Made by a program: the position numbers and the translations under genes. A stretch of 64,000 bases of DNA from Chamaecyparis obtusa (lineage: Eukaryota > Streptophyta > Pinopsida > Cupressales > Cupressaceae). The stretch spans positions 161,001-225,000 of the forward strand of contig BSBK01007740.1 of NCBI GenBank assembly GCA_027943335.1, read 5' to 3'. The notes under the pieces were generated by a model that had not been told where the DNA came from, ran no database searches, and worked only from the letters and a program-made list of their open reading frames with translations. Below are positions 21,847-33,990 of the stretch, piece after piece (the first letter of the stretch is position 1; the number at the start of each line of letters is the position of its first letter).

Positions 21847-23252
21847 TCAATCAAAGAAAAGATGCCAAGTCCTAGAAGATATGTGCATGATGGATGAATC
21901 AAGAAATTCCATCTGTAATGGTGTATCATAGAACATTGGTGCTTCATCCAACTGATCTACAATGACTTGTCCTTTGATAGATTTTCTCTCAACATATTCT
22001 ATGTCAAATTTTCTCAATAGCATTACACATTTAGCTAGTCTACTTGTGAGGCCAGATTTGCTCAATAAGTATTTCGATGGATCTATCTTAGCTATCAATA
22101 GTGTAGTATGAGCTAACATGTAGTGTCTCATCTTCTGTGATGCAAATATTAAAGCTAAACAAGCTTTCTCAATCATGGAATAGTTCTTCTCATAAGCTAC
22201 CAATGTTCTGCTGATACAGTAGATAGCCCTCTCTTTCTTGTTTTCATCATGTTGTGCTAGTAATGCCCCCAGTGATGTATCTGTGGTAGAGATATATGGA
22301 ATCAATGGATTCCCTTGAATAGGAGGTATCAAAATAAGTGGGCTTACCAAATACTTCTTGATGTGATTGAAGTACTTTTCACACTCTTCATTCCATGAGA
22401 AGGTCACACCTTTATGTAATGTTTTTGTGAAAGGTTGGGATATATCTGCTAGCTAAGATATGAAATGTTTGATTGATTACACCCTTCCTTGTAAGGTTCT
22501 CATTTGAATGATATTTTTAGGGGGTTGCATGTCCATGATAGCCTTTATTTTAGTAGGATCTACTTAAACTCCTTTATTTGAAACAATATAGCCCAGGAGT
22601 TTTCCAAAAGTGACACCAAAAGCACACTTTTTAGGGTGCAGTCTGAGACTAAACTTCTGCATTCTATCTAGTATTTTTCTCAAGTCCTTCAAATGTTCTT
22701 ATCTTATCATAGACTTAGCTAAGGTGTCATCAACATAGTCTTCCATAGTTCAATGCATCATATCATGAAAGATAGATGTCATAGCTCATTGATAAGTAGC
22801 TCTGGCATTCTTGAGACCGAATGGCATGACATTCCAATAGAAGCTACCCCATGCACATGTGAAAGCTATTTTCTCTTGATCTTCTAGAGCAATTTTGATT
22901 TGGTTGTATCTAGAGAAACCATCCATTAAGTACATTTCAAAGCTCGCAGTCATGTCCACTATCATATTGATGTTTGGTAGTGGAAAGTCATCCTTAGGGC
23001 ATGCTTTTTTTACATCTTTGAAATCTGTGCATACTCTTATAGATTTTTTAGGTTTTGATACTAGAACAATGTTGGAGATCCACTCAGCATAATCAATGAC
23101 TTGGATAAATCCACTTTTAGTAGTTTTTCTAGCTCATCTTTGACTAGGAGTGCCACATGTGGAAGCATCTTTCGTAACTTATGTTTGATAGGTTTGACTC
23201 CTGGAGCTATATAAAGATGATGCATTATCAAATTTGGATCTAACCATGGCAT
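21847..23252 (-). pseudogene. Element A reverse transcriptase and first RNase H
   Basis: It opens with MPWLDPNLIMHHLYIAPGVK and KHKLRKMLPHVALLVKDELEKLL, a signature preceding the Tat RT. Further on, the minus strand gives MPFGLKNARATYQ, the polymerase centre YVDD (about 22726-22738) and LHPKKCAFGV. The intact 186-codon frame at 21847-22407 carries FSWNEECEKYFNHIKKYL and the RNase H segment DTSLGALLAQHDENKKERAIYC...YSMIEKACLALIFASQKMRHY. Stops and frameshifts between 22410 and 23060 break the RT. Confidence 0.87.
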
Positions 23253-24257
23253 ATTTGAATACTTCCATGCAAATTTGATTTTCTTTTCTATTAGGAAAGT
23301 GGTGAATGCTTATTTATCTTCCTCTGATAGGGAGTGTGCTACATGAATTAGTTGTCATTCCTCTATTGTACCCAAGTTGATAGATTGAGTTGGTTCTATC
23401 AGTACTGGATATTTGTTTTGTAAATGACTTAGAAAGACATCAAATATCTCATCCTTAGGTGCCTCAGAGAGGTTTTCACCTTCAGATACATCTTTTGTTT
23501 TTACTATTTTAGGTTCTGAGACTGCCACATAGTGGTTTTCACCCTCATAACTCTTTTTCTTTTCTCTTTTGTTTTTTTGACTGAGATATTTGATATCCAA
23601 CTCTTCCATGCTAATTCTAGGTTCACTGATGGAAGTTGTCATAGGTTCCACTACATTGAGGTAGCAAGAAAGAGTGTAGTCAGTTTGAAAGGTATGAATA
23701 TCTCAGTTTGGATTAGTAGATGTTTGGTCAATAAGCTCTGGATGTTGGATAGTCAAGGTAGGCAAGGATTGGGAAATAGTGTCCAAGCACATGGTGTTGT
23801 CATCATTGGTTCTAACTGGACTCTCAAATTCAAAGGTGATATTACTACTTAGAATGTTCAGTTCACAAATTGTTTCAACATCATTATTAGATTCCACTTC
23901 AGTAATAGGTGGATCAGACTCGTGAAGCTTATCATTTCTCTCTAGACTCACATCAGATTTACGTGAATATTGGTGAATGAAATCAATTTATTTTTTAGTG
24001 ATAAGCTCATCTTCTTCTAGAACAATTCCCCATTCATAGTCATTGGATTCTTCATTTGAATCTCTGGGAAAATCAAGAACATGTGTAAAATCAGGATGGA
24101 TTCCCTTCTGAGTTTGAGCAGAATTCATATTCATGGGATTTTGTCTCAGAATCACTGTTGTATCCCAAATGTTCATCTATTGTGAGGGCTTTACCTTCTT
24201 CTTGTTTAGTAGTAGGTTCTTGTGTATATACCATGTTGATATTCTCCTTAGGTTGTT
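23253..24257 (-). pseudogene. Element A protease-RT linker
   Basis: Overlapping short frames at 23355-23651, 23703-23951, 23988-24176 and 24091-24257 encode acidic, Ser/Asn-rich sequence (for example SNEESNDYEWGIVLEEDEL and PVLIEPTQSINLGTIEE) without recognised domains. Tat elements have a long poorly conserved spacer between protease and RT, and this fits. Chromovirus C is inserted at its upstream end, so the coding continues at 30350. Confidence 0.65.
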
Positions 24258-25114
24258 TGATGAACGGTGCTCCCCTTAATACCACAAACACATAACAAAA
24301 ACAAAGAAACAACCACAATTTACAAGAATAGAAAATGGGCTTCTTATTATCTCCACAAATGTGGAATTAAAATTTTTAGAATTACAATATGAAAAGCCAC
24401 ATGGGCATTCCCTTACAATATTTTGTAGGACAAAGCCTCAAATTATTACCCATAACTACTCTGAACTACTCCGCACTGCCCTAGACAACACTATAGGCCT
24501 TCCTTATATAGGCAATTTTCCACCACCTGGGAAGGTTCCAGAAATTTAGCCTCTAAGGCTGACCAAATTTAGAATTATTTTATTTTTTTCATTTTATTAC
24601 ATCATAGTCAGCCCAAAACAACTTTTGAAACCCAAACATAAATTTTGAAGAAAAATTATTGTCCACCATTTCAGGTGGCCTGGCTTTGGGAGACCATAAG
24701 TCATCACCTGTTGACCCAATTAACTATTATGAACTCATTTTAGAAAGGCCCCAAAGTTCTCTATAATGTCTAAATCAAGAAAGCTTCATTCAGCTGAAGT
24801 TTTGACCTCATCTAAGGCCTCTAAAGCCTTCAAAACTAAGTTCAAATTTTTTGTACCCTACTGCCAATACCAAAAAATTTCAATATCTTCAAAACTAGAC
24901 TTGATCTGGCAATTAAACTTTACTAGTAGGCTGATATGACCAAAATGAACCTCTAGGAAAGAAAATAGACCTTTCTAAGCTCGAACAGAGAACTTATTAA
25001 AAATAGTAACTTTCCAAAAATAGCAGCTCTACACAAGATAGCCCTTATTGAAAAGACCAAAAATATTTTTGGGTGATGCAAGATTGCTCTTACACCTAGG
25101 ATGCTCCTGCATCA
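24258..25114 (-). repeat. Chromovirus C 3' LTR
   Basis: 857-bp terminal repeat, matching 29524-30349 and 59327-60184. A TATA motif (minus TATATAAGGAAGG, at about 24501-24510) is conserved in all three copies. Confidence 0.9.
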
Positions 25115-25179
25115 GACACCTGAGGTAATTTGAGAAGTGAACCTGTCAAAACTTAGGTGTGAAGAGGAAAACCAAGACG

Positions 25180-26460
25180 GTTAATCTCCTCCTTTGTTAG
25201 CCATGATGAATCTTCAATAGGTCATCCTTTTCATTTGACTAGATATTCTTCATATGTCATGTTCCTTGTGCTTCTACCAATATGACTATCCAGTATGTCC
25301 TCAATCTCCTTGGTAGCTGAAATAGTTGCTGGAATACTCCACTGTGTTGCAGTGATCTCATCCTCAACACCTCCCTCATGATATTCTATCAAATCTGAAA
25401 TGTTAAATACTGGTGAAATATTTAGCCCACTAGGCAATTCTACCTCATATGCATTTCTTGAATCATGCTTCTTTAGTATCTTACATGGCCCAAAATTCTT
25501 CATTTTTAACTTGTTATATGTACCAACTAGAAATTTCTCCTTTCACAAATGAATCATGACTTCATCTCCAACCTGAAATTCCTTATGTCTCCTTTTCTCA
25601 TCCACTTTAGCCTTATACTGCACATTTATCTTGGTAATGTGGTTCCTCACCTCCTCATGGATGTTCTTCAAGTGTTCTAAAAAATCCTCATCTTCAGCAC
25701 TACTTATCTCTCCTTTATCTATCTACCTCAACTCTGAAGCATTTCTAGGACTACTTCCATATACAATCTAGAATGGTGATTTACTAGTGCTCCTATTGAC
25801 AGAATTATTGTATGCAAATTCTTCCTATGGTAAAATCAAATCCCATCTTGTTGGCTTGTCTCCAACCAAACATCTCAAAAAATTTCCCAAACTCCTATTC
25901 ACCACCTTTGTCTATCCATCAGTCTGTCGATGATGTGATGAACTAAACTTCAAATCTATCTTCAAATTCTTCCACAATGTGCACTAGAAATATCCAGCAA
26001 ACTTAGTGTCTCAATCTGAAACTATGCTCTTTGGCAAACCATGTAGTCTCACCACTTCTCTAGAAAATAATTCTACTACATGAACAACATCATTAGTCTT
26101 CTTGCAGGGATTGAAATGTTCCATCTTTGAAAATCTATCAACTACCACAAAAATTAAATCATGTCCCCATTGATTCTTTGGTAAACCAAGAACAAAGTCC
26201 ATACTGATATCTTCCCAAGGATTCTTTGGTATAGGTAATGACTGATACAACCTTGTATTCTACTTCACTCCTTTTTCCATCTGACATACTCTGCAACTCT
26301 GTACAAACTTTTTGACATCTTGCTGCAAATGTGGCCAAAAATAATTCCCACTAACCAAAGCAATGGTTTTATCATGACCAAAATGTCAAACCAATCCTCT
26401 GCTATGCTTCTCCTTGATGAGATTATCCCTCATAGAACTTTGTGGAATGCACAACTGACT
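25180..26460 (-). pseudogene. Chromovirus C integrase with C-terminal chromodomain
   Basis: Zinc-finger remains (HFGHDKT...YFWPHLQQDVKKFVQSCRVC) precede the core, with [14 protein letters not shown] and SIVSD. The third catalytic site reads TKVVNRSLGN where Glu is expected, so it is now Lys. Next come VGDEVMIHL, LKMKNFGPCKILKKHDSRNAY and SPVFNISDLIEYHEGG, then a chromodomain: IEDILDSHIGRSTRN, YEEYLVK, PIEDSSWLTKEEI. The chromodomain would guide insertion to particular chromatin. Its Trp in VKWKG and a nearby Arg have become TGA. Start and end are approximate because stops divide it. Confidence 0.85.
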
Positions 26461-27840
26461 CCCTTTGAATAGCATATCATCTTGAATGATAAATTCCAAC
26501 CACTTCGTTCTATCTAGAGTAATAGGTTCTTTACAAGCTTTCTAAGCTTCTCCAAAATCAGGATCCTCTAGATACAAATTCTTGAGTTCCTTGAACCCAA
26601 TCACCTCAATCTATATCTCTATCAGTAATAGTTGCCTTCTGCTAAGCGCATCTACAACCCTATTAGACTTTACATTCCTGTGTTTCAAAACAAATGTATA
26701 ACTCTACAAAAACTCAACCCATTTCAAATACCTTTGATTCAACTTTCCTTGACTATTCAAATATTGCAAAGCTTGATTATCAGTATACAAAACAAACTCC
26801 TTAGGAAGTAGATAGTGTCTCCACTTCTTTAATGCCTAAACTATAGCATAAAATTCCTAATCATAAACAAAATATTTTCTCTTGGCATTATTTAACTTTT
26901 CACTGAAATAAGCAACAAGTTTACCTTCCTAGATCATAATAGCTCCTATTGTAGTACCACTAGTATCACAGTCTACTTGAAACACCTTATTAAAATCTGG
27001 AAGTGCTAAAACTGGTTGTTCTATAACTTTTTTGTTTCAATAGTTTAAAACTCTTATCTGCCCCAATAGTCCACTTGAACTCTTTTCTTTCCCCTCTCAT
27101 TGTTTTAGTCAAGGGTCCATAAATACTGCTAAAACTCCTGATAAACTTTTTGTAAAATCTAGCCAAGCCATGAAAAGATCTTACCTCAGTAGCACTCCTT
27201 GGAGTAGGCCATTCAAGGATAGCCTGTACTTTCTCTGGGTCCATTTTTAGACCTTCTGCTGAAACTAAAAATCCTAGATACTCTACTCCACAAAACTGCA
27301 CTTCTTCAAATTAATCAACAATTTCTCTTCCCTTAACTTCTCAAACACCATATAGATATGCATCATATGCTCCTCCAATGTCTCACTAAAGATCAAAATA
27401 TCATCTAGGTAAACAATGACAAACTTACCCATAAATTCTTTCAAAACCTCGTTCATGAGCCGCATGAAAGTGCTTGGTGCATTGGTTAGCCCAAAAGGCA
27501 TGACTAACCACTCATACAGTCCTTCCTTTGTCTTGAAAGTAGTCTTCCATTCATCTCCTTCTCTAATCTAAATACGATGATATTCACTCTTTAGATCTAT
27601 CTTTGAGAAATACATAGCTCCACTCAAAGAGTCCACAATATCATCCATCTATGGTAATGGAAACCTATACTTGATTGTGATCTTGTTTATAGCCCTGGAA
27701 TCTATACACATTCTTTGTTCTCCATTCTTCTTTGATGCTAATACTGTAGGTACAACACAGGGACTCATGCTCTCTTGAATCAACCCCTTTTATAACAAGA
27801 CACATGTTCATGCCTCATACCCTCTAGGAATTTTCTTCCA
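26461..27840 (-). pseudogene. Chromovirus C reverse transcriptase and RNase H
   Basis: The frame at 27283-27501 gives [20 protein letters not shown] and the polymerase centre [10 protein letters not shown]; 26990-27301 gives EYLGFLVSAEGLKMDPEKVQ, EWPTPRSATEVRSFHGL and KFIRSFSSIYGPLTK. RNase H remnants follow down to about 26600. Compared with element D, roughly 240 bases coding the end of the protease region and the start of RT are missing near 27790, where MRHEHVSCY joins KRG. Numerous stops are present. Confidence 0.85.
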
Positions 27841-29452
27841 TCAATAAAACTTATTATTCCATTACCACATACCTTTTATTTTGTGTCCTTCGATGGCTTT
27901 AGCTTATGTCGTACTCCATCTTATGTCAGGGAATAGGTATTCACACAATCATCATGTACAACATGCTTGTCAAACTACCATGGTCTACCCAAAAACATAT
28001 GACATGCATCCATAGGTATGATATCACATAGTACCTCATCATGGTATCCACCAATCTTGAACTTCACTAGGCATTGTTCACTGACTATGACCTTATGGTC
28101 ATCCCGTACCCAGGCAATCTAATATGGATGTGGGTGTTTCTACCTCTTGAGCTTCAAATTTGTCACCATCTTTTCTAACACCAAATTTTTAGTGCTTCCA
28201 CTATTGATAATCACATCACAACACTTATCCTCACACTTGCACCTGGTGCAAAATAGGCTCCTCCTTTGATCAGGTTCATTCTCACCACTCAGCAAGACTC
28301 TTTTGTTAATTAATGTTTCTCCTCTTTTAGCATCTTTAGACTATGATGATCTAGCATCTTCATCTACATGTGTGACTCTAGCCTAGCCTTTAGTTCTCCT
28401 ATTTGTCATTCCTTGGCATTGAGGACATTCATATGCCCTATGACCTCTCTACAGTTAAAACATGTTCCACGAAAGCCTCCTCTTCTTGATCTTTATCCTC
28501 TTCCTCTTCCTCTTTGATCTCTATTATTCTGATCATGGAAATGATTAGAATCATTTCCTCTCTAATTTTGACTACTACTAGCCTCATCCTTCTTTTTTAG
28601 ATTTTCATTTCGGCCACCATATGACTGTCTACCAGATCTTCCACCATGACCTCTTTCGTTTTGTCTACTCTCAAACTTCTTGTTCAAATTTTCCTCTACT
28701 TTTAGGAAAAACTAGTATGCCTCTTCAATACTGTTCATTCAAACCAAATTCAACTCCTCTTGAATGCTCGGCCTCAACCCATTAAGGTAATGGGAAACTT
28801 TCTCCTTATTAGCTTCTGCATGGCCTGTTCTGAAGAGGATTTGATAGAACTCCTCCGTATACTCTTGAATAGATCTTCCCGCTTGCTTCAAACTTTACAG
28901 TTTCTTTAGTAGGTCAAGCTCATAATCAACAGGGATGAACTATCACTTCAATTTATCCATCATATGATCCCATCTTGTGATTTTATCCTTTCCTCTTCTA
29001 TTTCACTCTAATTGAATCTCTTGCCACCAGATCTTCGCATGACCCTTTAGTCTGGCTTTCACAAACTTGAACCAATCAGGATCTTTAACATCTCCATACT
29101 CAAAATATTCTTCTAATTCATTGATCCAGTCAATCATCTCCTCTAGGTTAAGATTTCCTGAAAATGTAGGAACCTCAATCTTAGGTCTTTTCCTGATCTT
29201 GGAAATGGCCTGAAAAAGCCTTTCTTCCTCTTGGTTCATAATTTCACCTTCTCCTTCTTGATCATAATTTCCTTCTTTGAGATCATCCTTGCTTTTGTCT
29301 CTAACATTAAGATTCATTCCTTTATGAATCTCTTCTTGCAATTCTTGCACTTGTCTCTGGAGTTCTCTAACCTTAGGTGTCACACCACCAGCTCTTCCAC
29401 CACATTCCCTTCGTGGAGGCATTTTTGCGCTACTCGTTGAAACCCTAACCAT
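27841..29452 (-). pseudogene. Chromovirus C gag and protease
   Basis: The start at 29452 reads MVRVSTSSAKMPPRRE. The intact part runs to 29003 with REL, QRQVQELQEEIHKGMN (a possible short coiled coil), the acidic stretch NQEEERLFQAISKI and the capsid motif WINELEEYFEYGDV...KARLKGHAKIWW. Toward 28400 a zinc knuckle remnant (CFNC) is frameshifted. The protease follows (VIINSGSTKNLV, where Asp of DSG has become Asn), then YHDEVLCDIIPMDACHMFLGRPW. The D-to-N change would inactivate the protease. Confidence 0.82.
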
Positions 29453-29509
29453 GGTCTTAGTGTAAAATGCCTCATAGTCAGTGATCTATGTACACACTCA
29501 GGAACTCCT

Positions 29510-29521
29510 TCTCTGATACCA
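29510..29521 (-). promoter_or_regulatory. Chromovirus C primer-binding site (initiator tRNA-Met type)
   Basis: On the minus strand the LTR end is followed after two bases by TGGTATCAGAGA, matching the initiator tRNA-Met complement TGGTATCAGAGC in 11 of 12 positions. Element D has the same site at 60187-60198. Confidence 0.87.
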
Positions 29522-29523
29522 CT

Positions 29524-30349
29524 TGATAAAGGGTGCTCCCCTTAATACCATAAACACATAACAAAAACAAAGAAACAACCACAATTTGCAAGAATAGAAA
29601 ATGGGCTTCTTATTATCTCCATAAATGTGGAATTAAAAATTTTAGAATTACAATATGCAAATCCACATGGGCATTTCCTTTACAATATTTTTTAGGACAA
29701 AGCCTCAAATTATTACCCAGAACTACTGTGAACTGCTCCAAACTGCCCTAGACAACACTACGAGCCTTCCTTATATAGGCATTTTTCCACTGCCTGGAAA
29801 GGTTCCAAAAATTTAGCCTCTAAGGCCGACCAAACTTAGAATTATTTTATTTTTCATTTTATTACATCATAGTCGACCCAAAACAACTTTTGAAACCCAA
29901 ATAGGAATTTTGAAGAAAAACTATTGTCTACCATTTCAGGTGGCCCAACTTCCAGAGACCATAAGTCATCACCCGTTGACCCGATTGACTATTATGACCC
30001 CATTTTGGAAAGGGTGCAACATTCAGTCGAACTTTTGACCTCATTTAGGGCCTCTAAAGCCTTCAAAAATGAGTTCAAATTTTTTGTACCCTGCTGCCAA
30101 TATCAAAAAATTTCAATATCTTCAAAACTAGACTTGATCTAGCAATGAAACTTTACTAGAAGGTTGATATGGCCAAAATGAACCTCCAGGAAAGAAAATA
30201 GACCTTTTTGAGCTTGAGCAAAAAACTTACTAAAAATAGTAACTTTCCAAAAATAGCAGCTCTGCATAAGATAGCCCTTATTGAAAAGAAACCAGAAATA
30301 TTTTTGGGTGATGCAAGATTGCTCTTACACCCAAGATGCTCTTGCATAA
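29524..30349 (-). repeat. Chromovirus C 5' LTR
   Basis: 826-bp repeat matching the 3' LTR at 24258-25114 with many substitutions and small gaps. TATA motif at about 29771-29778 (minus strand). The outermost base pair has lost the CA/TG form. Confidence 0.88.
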
Positions 30350-31300
30350 TTTTTCTTCATCCTTAAGAAGATCTAATATGTTTTGAGGTAAACTTTCATA
30401 AGGAACAAGACTAGTGGTGTCTGAATCATCACTGTCTGATTGTTACATTTCTTCCTTTAGCTGAGTTCCCTTTGTTGGACTTATCTATTCTAGGACATGA
30501 GATGACTTACTACTGAGGTGGAAGGGATTCTTGTGATACCCAATTCCTGTAGTTTCTTTTTTTGTTCTCCCACAATGTTCAATAGGTCGTATGATTCCTT
30601 TGCCTCTTATTCCTAGAGGTCCTTTTCCACTATATCCAATTTTAGACATGACTGGTTCCATAGTATATTCTTCCATGCCTGTATCCTTGATTTTGACTTC
30701 TTTCGCAATGTCTTCCATCTTGGATGTAGATGCTATGTCAATTTTCTTAGTGGAAGATTCCCTATTATGTGGAACAAGTTTTTCGGCACTCTCTTTCAAG
30801 GTATTGCAAGATGTAGATATGTCAGCTGGAATTGTTACATCTAATCCATCATAAGGAAATTTTATGCATTGATGGTATGTTGATGGAATAGCTTGCATTT
30901 CATGTATCCAAGGTCTTCCTAGAAGAATATTGTAAGCCAATGGAAGATCCAGAACTTGACAGGTGATATCTCTAATAACTGGTCCTGTTCTGATAGGTAG
31001 TACAATTGTTCCTTTGGAAGATCTTTCTTATTCATCATATGCTTTTATGGTTATCTTCTTTTTAGGATCAATAGCATCTCCTGATAATCCTAGTTGTGTG
31101 ACCAATTTGTAGGAATAGATGTTTAGATTAGTGCCTCCATCTATCAACACACATTTGACACGACGGTTTTGGATTAAGACTTTAATGTGTGAGGGTTGGT
31201 TATGCGGATGACTCAGTGAATTGTCATCTTCCTCTAAAATTAAGATATATTGGGGTGATGTTAGATGACCAACCATAGTCTAAAATCTGTCTAGATCAAG
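30350..31300 (-). pseudogene. Element A protease
   Basis: The frame at 31028-31276 encodes IKVLIQNRRVKCVLIDGGTN, with the catalytic Asp in LIDGG (about 31139), then LNIYSYKLVTQLGL. Next, 30485-30940 begins MAYNILLGRPWIHEMQAIPS, HQCIKFPYDG, and later CGRTKKETTGIGYHKNPF, which resembles the G-patch-like spacer of Tat elements. Family members usually read LIDGGSALNI at the active site. The frame is broken between the two segments. It continues beyond the chromovirus C insertion at 24257. Confidence 0.82.
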
Positions 31301-31656
31301 ATTGTCAAGAACATTGGAACTAAGCAGAGCTTTATCCATAATAGCCCTATGAGTGGGAGATATCTGAAGCAACTCAAACATAGATATTTTTCCATTGGTA
31401 TGTTGGAGTTTTTGGACAATACTGTATGATGTTTCCCTTGTCTCTTTAGGATTTGATGATTTTGAGGTAGCCCTCTATTTAGAAATAGATGAAAGATTGA
31501 AAGGAACCTTAGGGGTGTTTGGTGAACCCAAATTTTGTCCTTGTAGATGTACCTGAGCTTGTGATTGAGTTACTACATTTGCTGATTGATTATCTCTATC
31601 TCTATTTACAATGGTGATGACATTGCAATGTTTAGATAGGCATGGTTCAACCATGT

Positions 31657-33380
31657 TTATGACATCATTGTTTCTAGAGTAGGTATAATTGACTTTAGCA
31701 CCCATGTTAGGCTTAAAGATGAATCTCCTTGATTATTCTTTAGAAATGGTTTTGTGAATGTTGTATGATCATTTTTGGTTTTATGGTTGTCAATTACAAT
31801 TTCTCCATCATCAATTTTGTCCTGTATGAGATGCTTTAAGCGCATGTAGTTATTGGTTTTATGACCCTTGTTTCGATGGAAGTCACATAAATCGGTCTCT
31901 TTCCACCATTTAAGTTTCACTTTAGGATCATATGGCTTTATCTCAGGCAATGTGATGATTTTGTTTGCCAATAGTGTCTTCATGGCAGATTCTAAGGGCT
32001 CACCCAAAGGAGTGAACTCACACTTTGGTTTTGTAACCCATGGTTTATAGTCTTTCAAATTTTTAGAAGATTCAGATGCCTTTAGTTCAGAAGCTTTATG
32101 GCTTGGGTGCCAATGGTGAGATTGAATAATGGCACCTTTGATGGAGTACTAATGTGATCGACAACACCATCTGTTACAACATTTTTGTTCTTGTTCCAGA
32201 ATTTGACTTTATCTTTGTTGTTGGAACTAGAACCTGATTCATACTTGTTGTCTTTATTAAGCGATATATATCCCTTATGAGTAAGCACATTTTCAATATT
32301 TATGGCATTTTCTACCATTTTATCAAAAGAAGTATGATTATTCATTTTTAGGTGATAATTGATTTCCGAAATTAAGTTATTGATGAAGATTTCTAATTTC
32401 TCAATTTCTGGGATTTGTCTAGCATAGAGTGAAAATTTCTTCCTCTAGCATTTGAGGAAGGTCAAGAAGGGTTCTCCTAGCTTTTGCTTCAGATTACAAA
32501 TATCGATCATAGTGACCAGATGTTGAATATTGTAGGAGTATTGTTGGTAAAATAGTTTGATTAGCTCCTCAAAATTCTTGATTGTTGGAGGCATTTTAGA
32601 GAACTAATGAATGGTTTCTCCTCCCAGAGATCATGGGAAAAGATGCATTAAGTAGGTTGGTTCATGCATAAAATCCATGGATTGAGTACAAAATTATCTG
32701 ACATGATCTTGGGGATCAAATTTTTCATCGTACTTGTCATATTTCGGTATGCCCACTCTTTTTTGGAATGGTGGCATGTACAAGTTTTTATCAAATGGAA
32801 AGGGGCATAGAGCCTCCATTGAAAATTCTTTAGGTTCCTTCTCTTTTTCCATCTTATTGAGCTTGAATTTCATGGCATGCATCTATTTCATCATGGCTAT
32901 GATAGGATTTTCTTCCTCTTGTGTGATGATATTATCAACATTAAAGTCTTGAGGAAGCTTGGCTCCTTGTTGAGCTAGGTGTAAGAAATAGGCCTCTTTC
33001 TCTTCTTGCAAGAACTGTTTCATCATTTTTTTAAAGGATTCATCATTTCTATACCACTCAATTTTAGATGGTGTTGGTTCGGGATCTCCACCATGATTAG
33101 AGTGATGACCTTGGGAGCCTTGGTTTCCTCCTCCTTGAGACATTGTGTTGCTGTGAGGACTCTCAAGGATTGATTGATGTGGAATTGATTGATTAACCCC
33201 ATGGGTTGATTGAAGAGGATTAGAATAACCTTCTTTCAAATGTAGATTACCTAGAGCATCTTCTTCATAATGAGTTGTAGTGTAAGGTTGATTAATACTT
33301 AGGACAATGTAAGAAGACAAAGGTGATAATTTTGGTTCTTCTCTAGGTTTTCTATGTGAGGAAGCTATGGTTTCCACCAT
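31657..33380 (-). pseudogene. Element A gag
   Basis: It starts with MVETIASSHRKPREEPKLSP (33380), followed by a Gln/His/Gly-rich segment and then, after a CAG-to-TAG stop at about 32880, the capsid part LCPFPFDKNLYMPPFQKRVG, PKYDKYDEKFDPQDHVR. Downstream are HLMHLFP, FEELIKLFYQQYSYNI and KMVENAINIENVLTHKG. The last frame (31657-32058) contains a zinc-like CDFHRNKGHKT where the final Cys has become Tyr. Tat Gags have this layout. Frameshifts and stops occur near 32070, 32150, 32340, 32450 and 32690. Confidence 0.82.
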
Positions 33381-33814
33381 TAACCTTGATTGAATCTAAA
33401 GAGAAAGATTAAGACAACTGATGAATGATCTGATTTGAGAAAACCAAATGATGCAACCTTGTCAAGATTGGATTTGATAAAGGATTGATTGGACGTAAGC
33501 ATAGGATACTATGCCTTGGATGTATGGGTAGATGCCCAAAAGATAGCGGACACGAGCTCGCAACACTTAACTATTTTGAGGATTGAATTTGAAGATGATT
33601 TTGACAATGTTTTGACATAAGATGAAATGAGATTCAAATCGATAAATTAGAAGGCTAGATCAAACTCAAGAGACCACTTTAGGAAAAAGTATTGGATTTT
33701 TTGGTTTTTCTACTCTGTCCCTGACATAGTGAATATTTTGACAGAATCTAATGGTTGACTCTAATGATTGAATTTTTGACAAATTTGAATTCTTTCTGAC
33801 AAGTTTGACTCCAC

Positions 33815-33990
33815 TCTCGTATGACTTTATCTAGGCTTGTACGAGTCAGGATTGCATCTGATAGGACAATTTGCAAAATTCATACGACAATCGACTCTAG
33901 GATTTAATTTTTCTTAATATTTGTTGACAACACTCATATGACTTTCTAGGGGTTTTGGTATGACAATTGGCCAAAACTTGTATGACTCTT
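33815..33990. repeat. TCGTATGA-like word cluster, leader of element A
   Basis: CTCGTATGACT, CTTGTACGAG, TTCATACGACA, CTCATATGACT, GGTATGACA and CTTGTATGACT occur within about 165 bases. This is the same vocabulary as at 17960-18200 in the 3' region of the same element. Confidence 0.65.

Larger units (their letters stand above)
24258..30349 (-). mobile_element. Chromovirus C (Ty3/gypsy with chromodomain), 6092 bp
   Basis: LTRs at 24258-25114 and 29524-30349 read, on the minus strand, TGATGCAGGAGC...CTTCATCA. The flanks TTGTT (24253-24257) and TTTTT (30350-30354) agree in four of five bases as a TSD. The right LTR's outermost base has changed (CA to AA). On the minus strand the order is LTR, initiator-Met primer site, gag, zinc knuckle, protease, RT, RNase H, integrase, chromodomain, LTR. 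It belongs to the same family as element D at 59327. It splits the protease-RT linker of element A and is heavily mutated. Confidence 0.88.

Noticed and set aside
20140..30940. Integrated pararetrovirus (caulimovirid-like) origin of the RT segments
   Set aside because: RT-bearing units have LTRs, integrase domains and 5-bp target duplications, and no movement protein is seen, so they are Ty3/gypsy retrotransposons.
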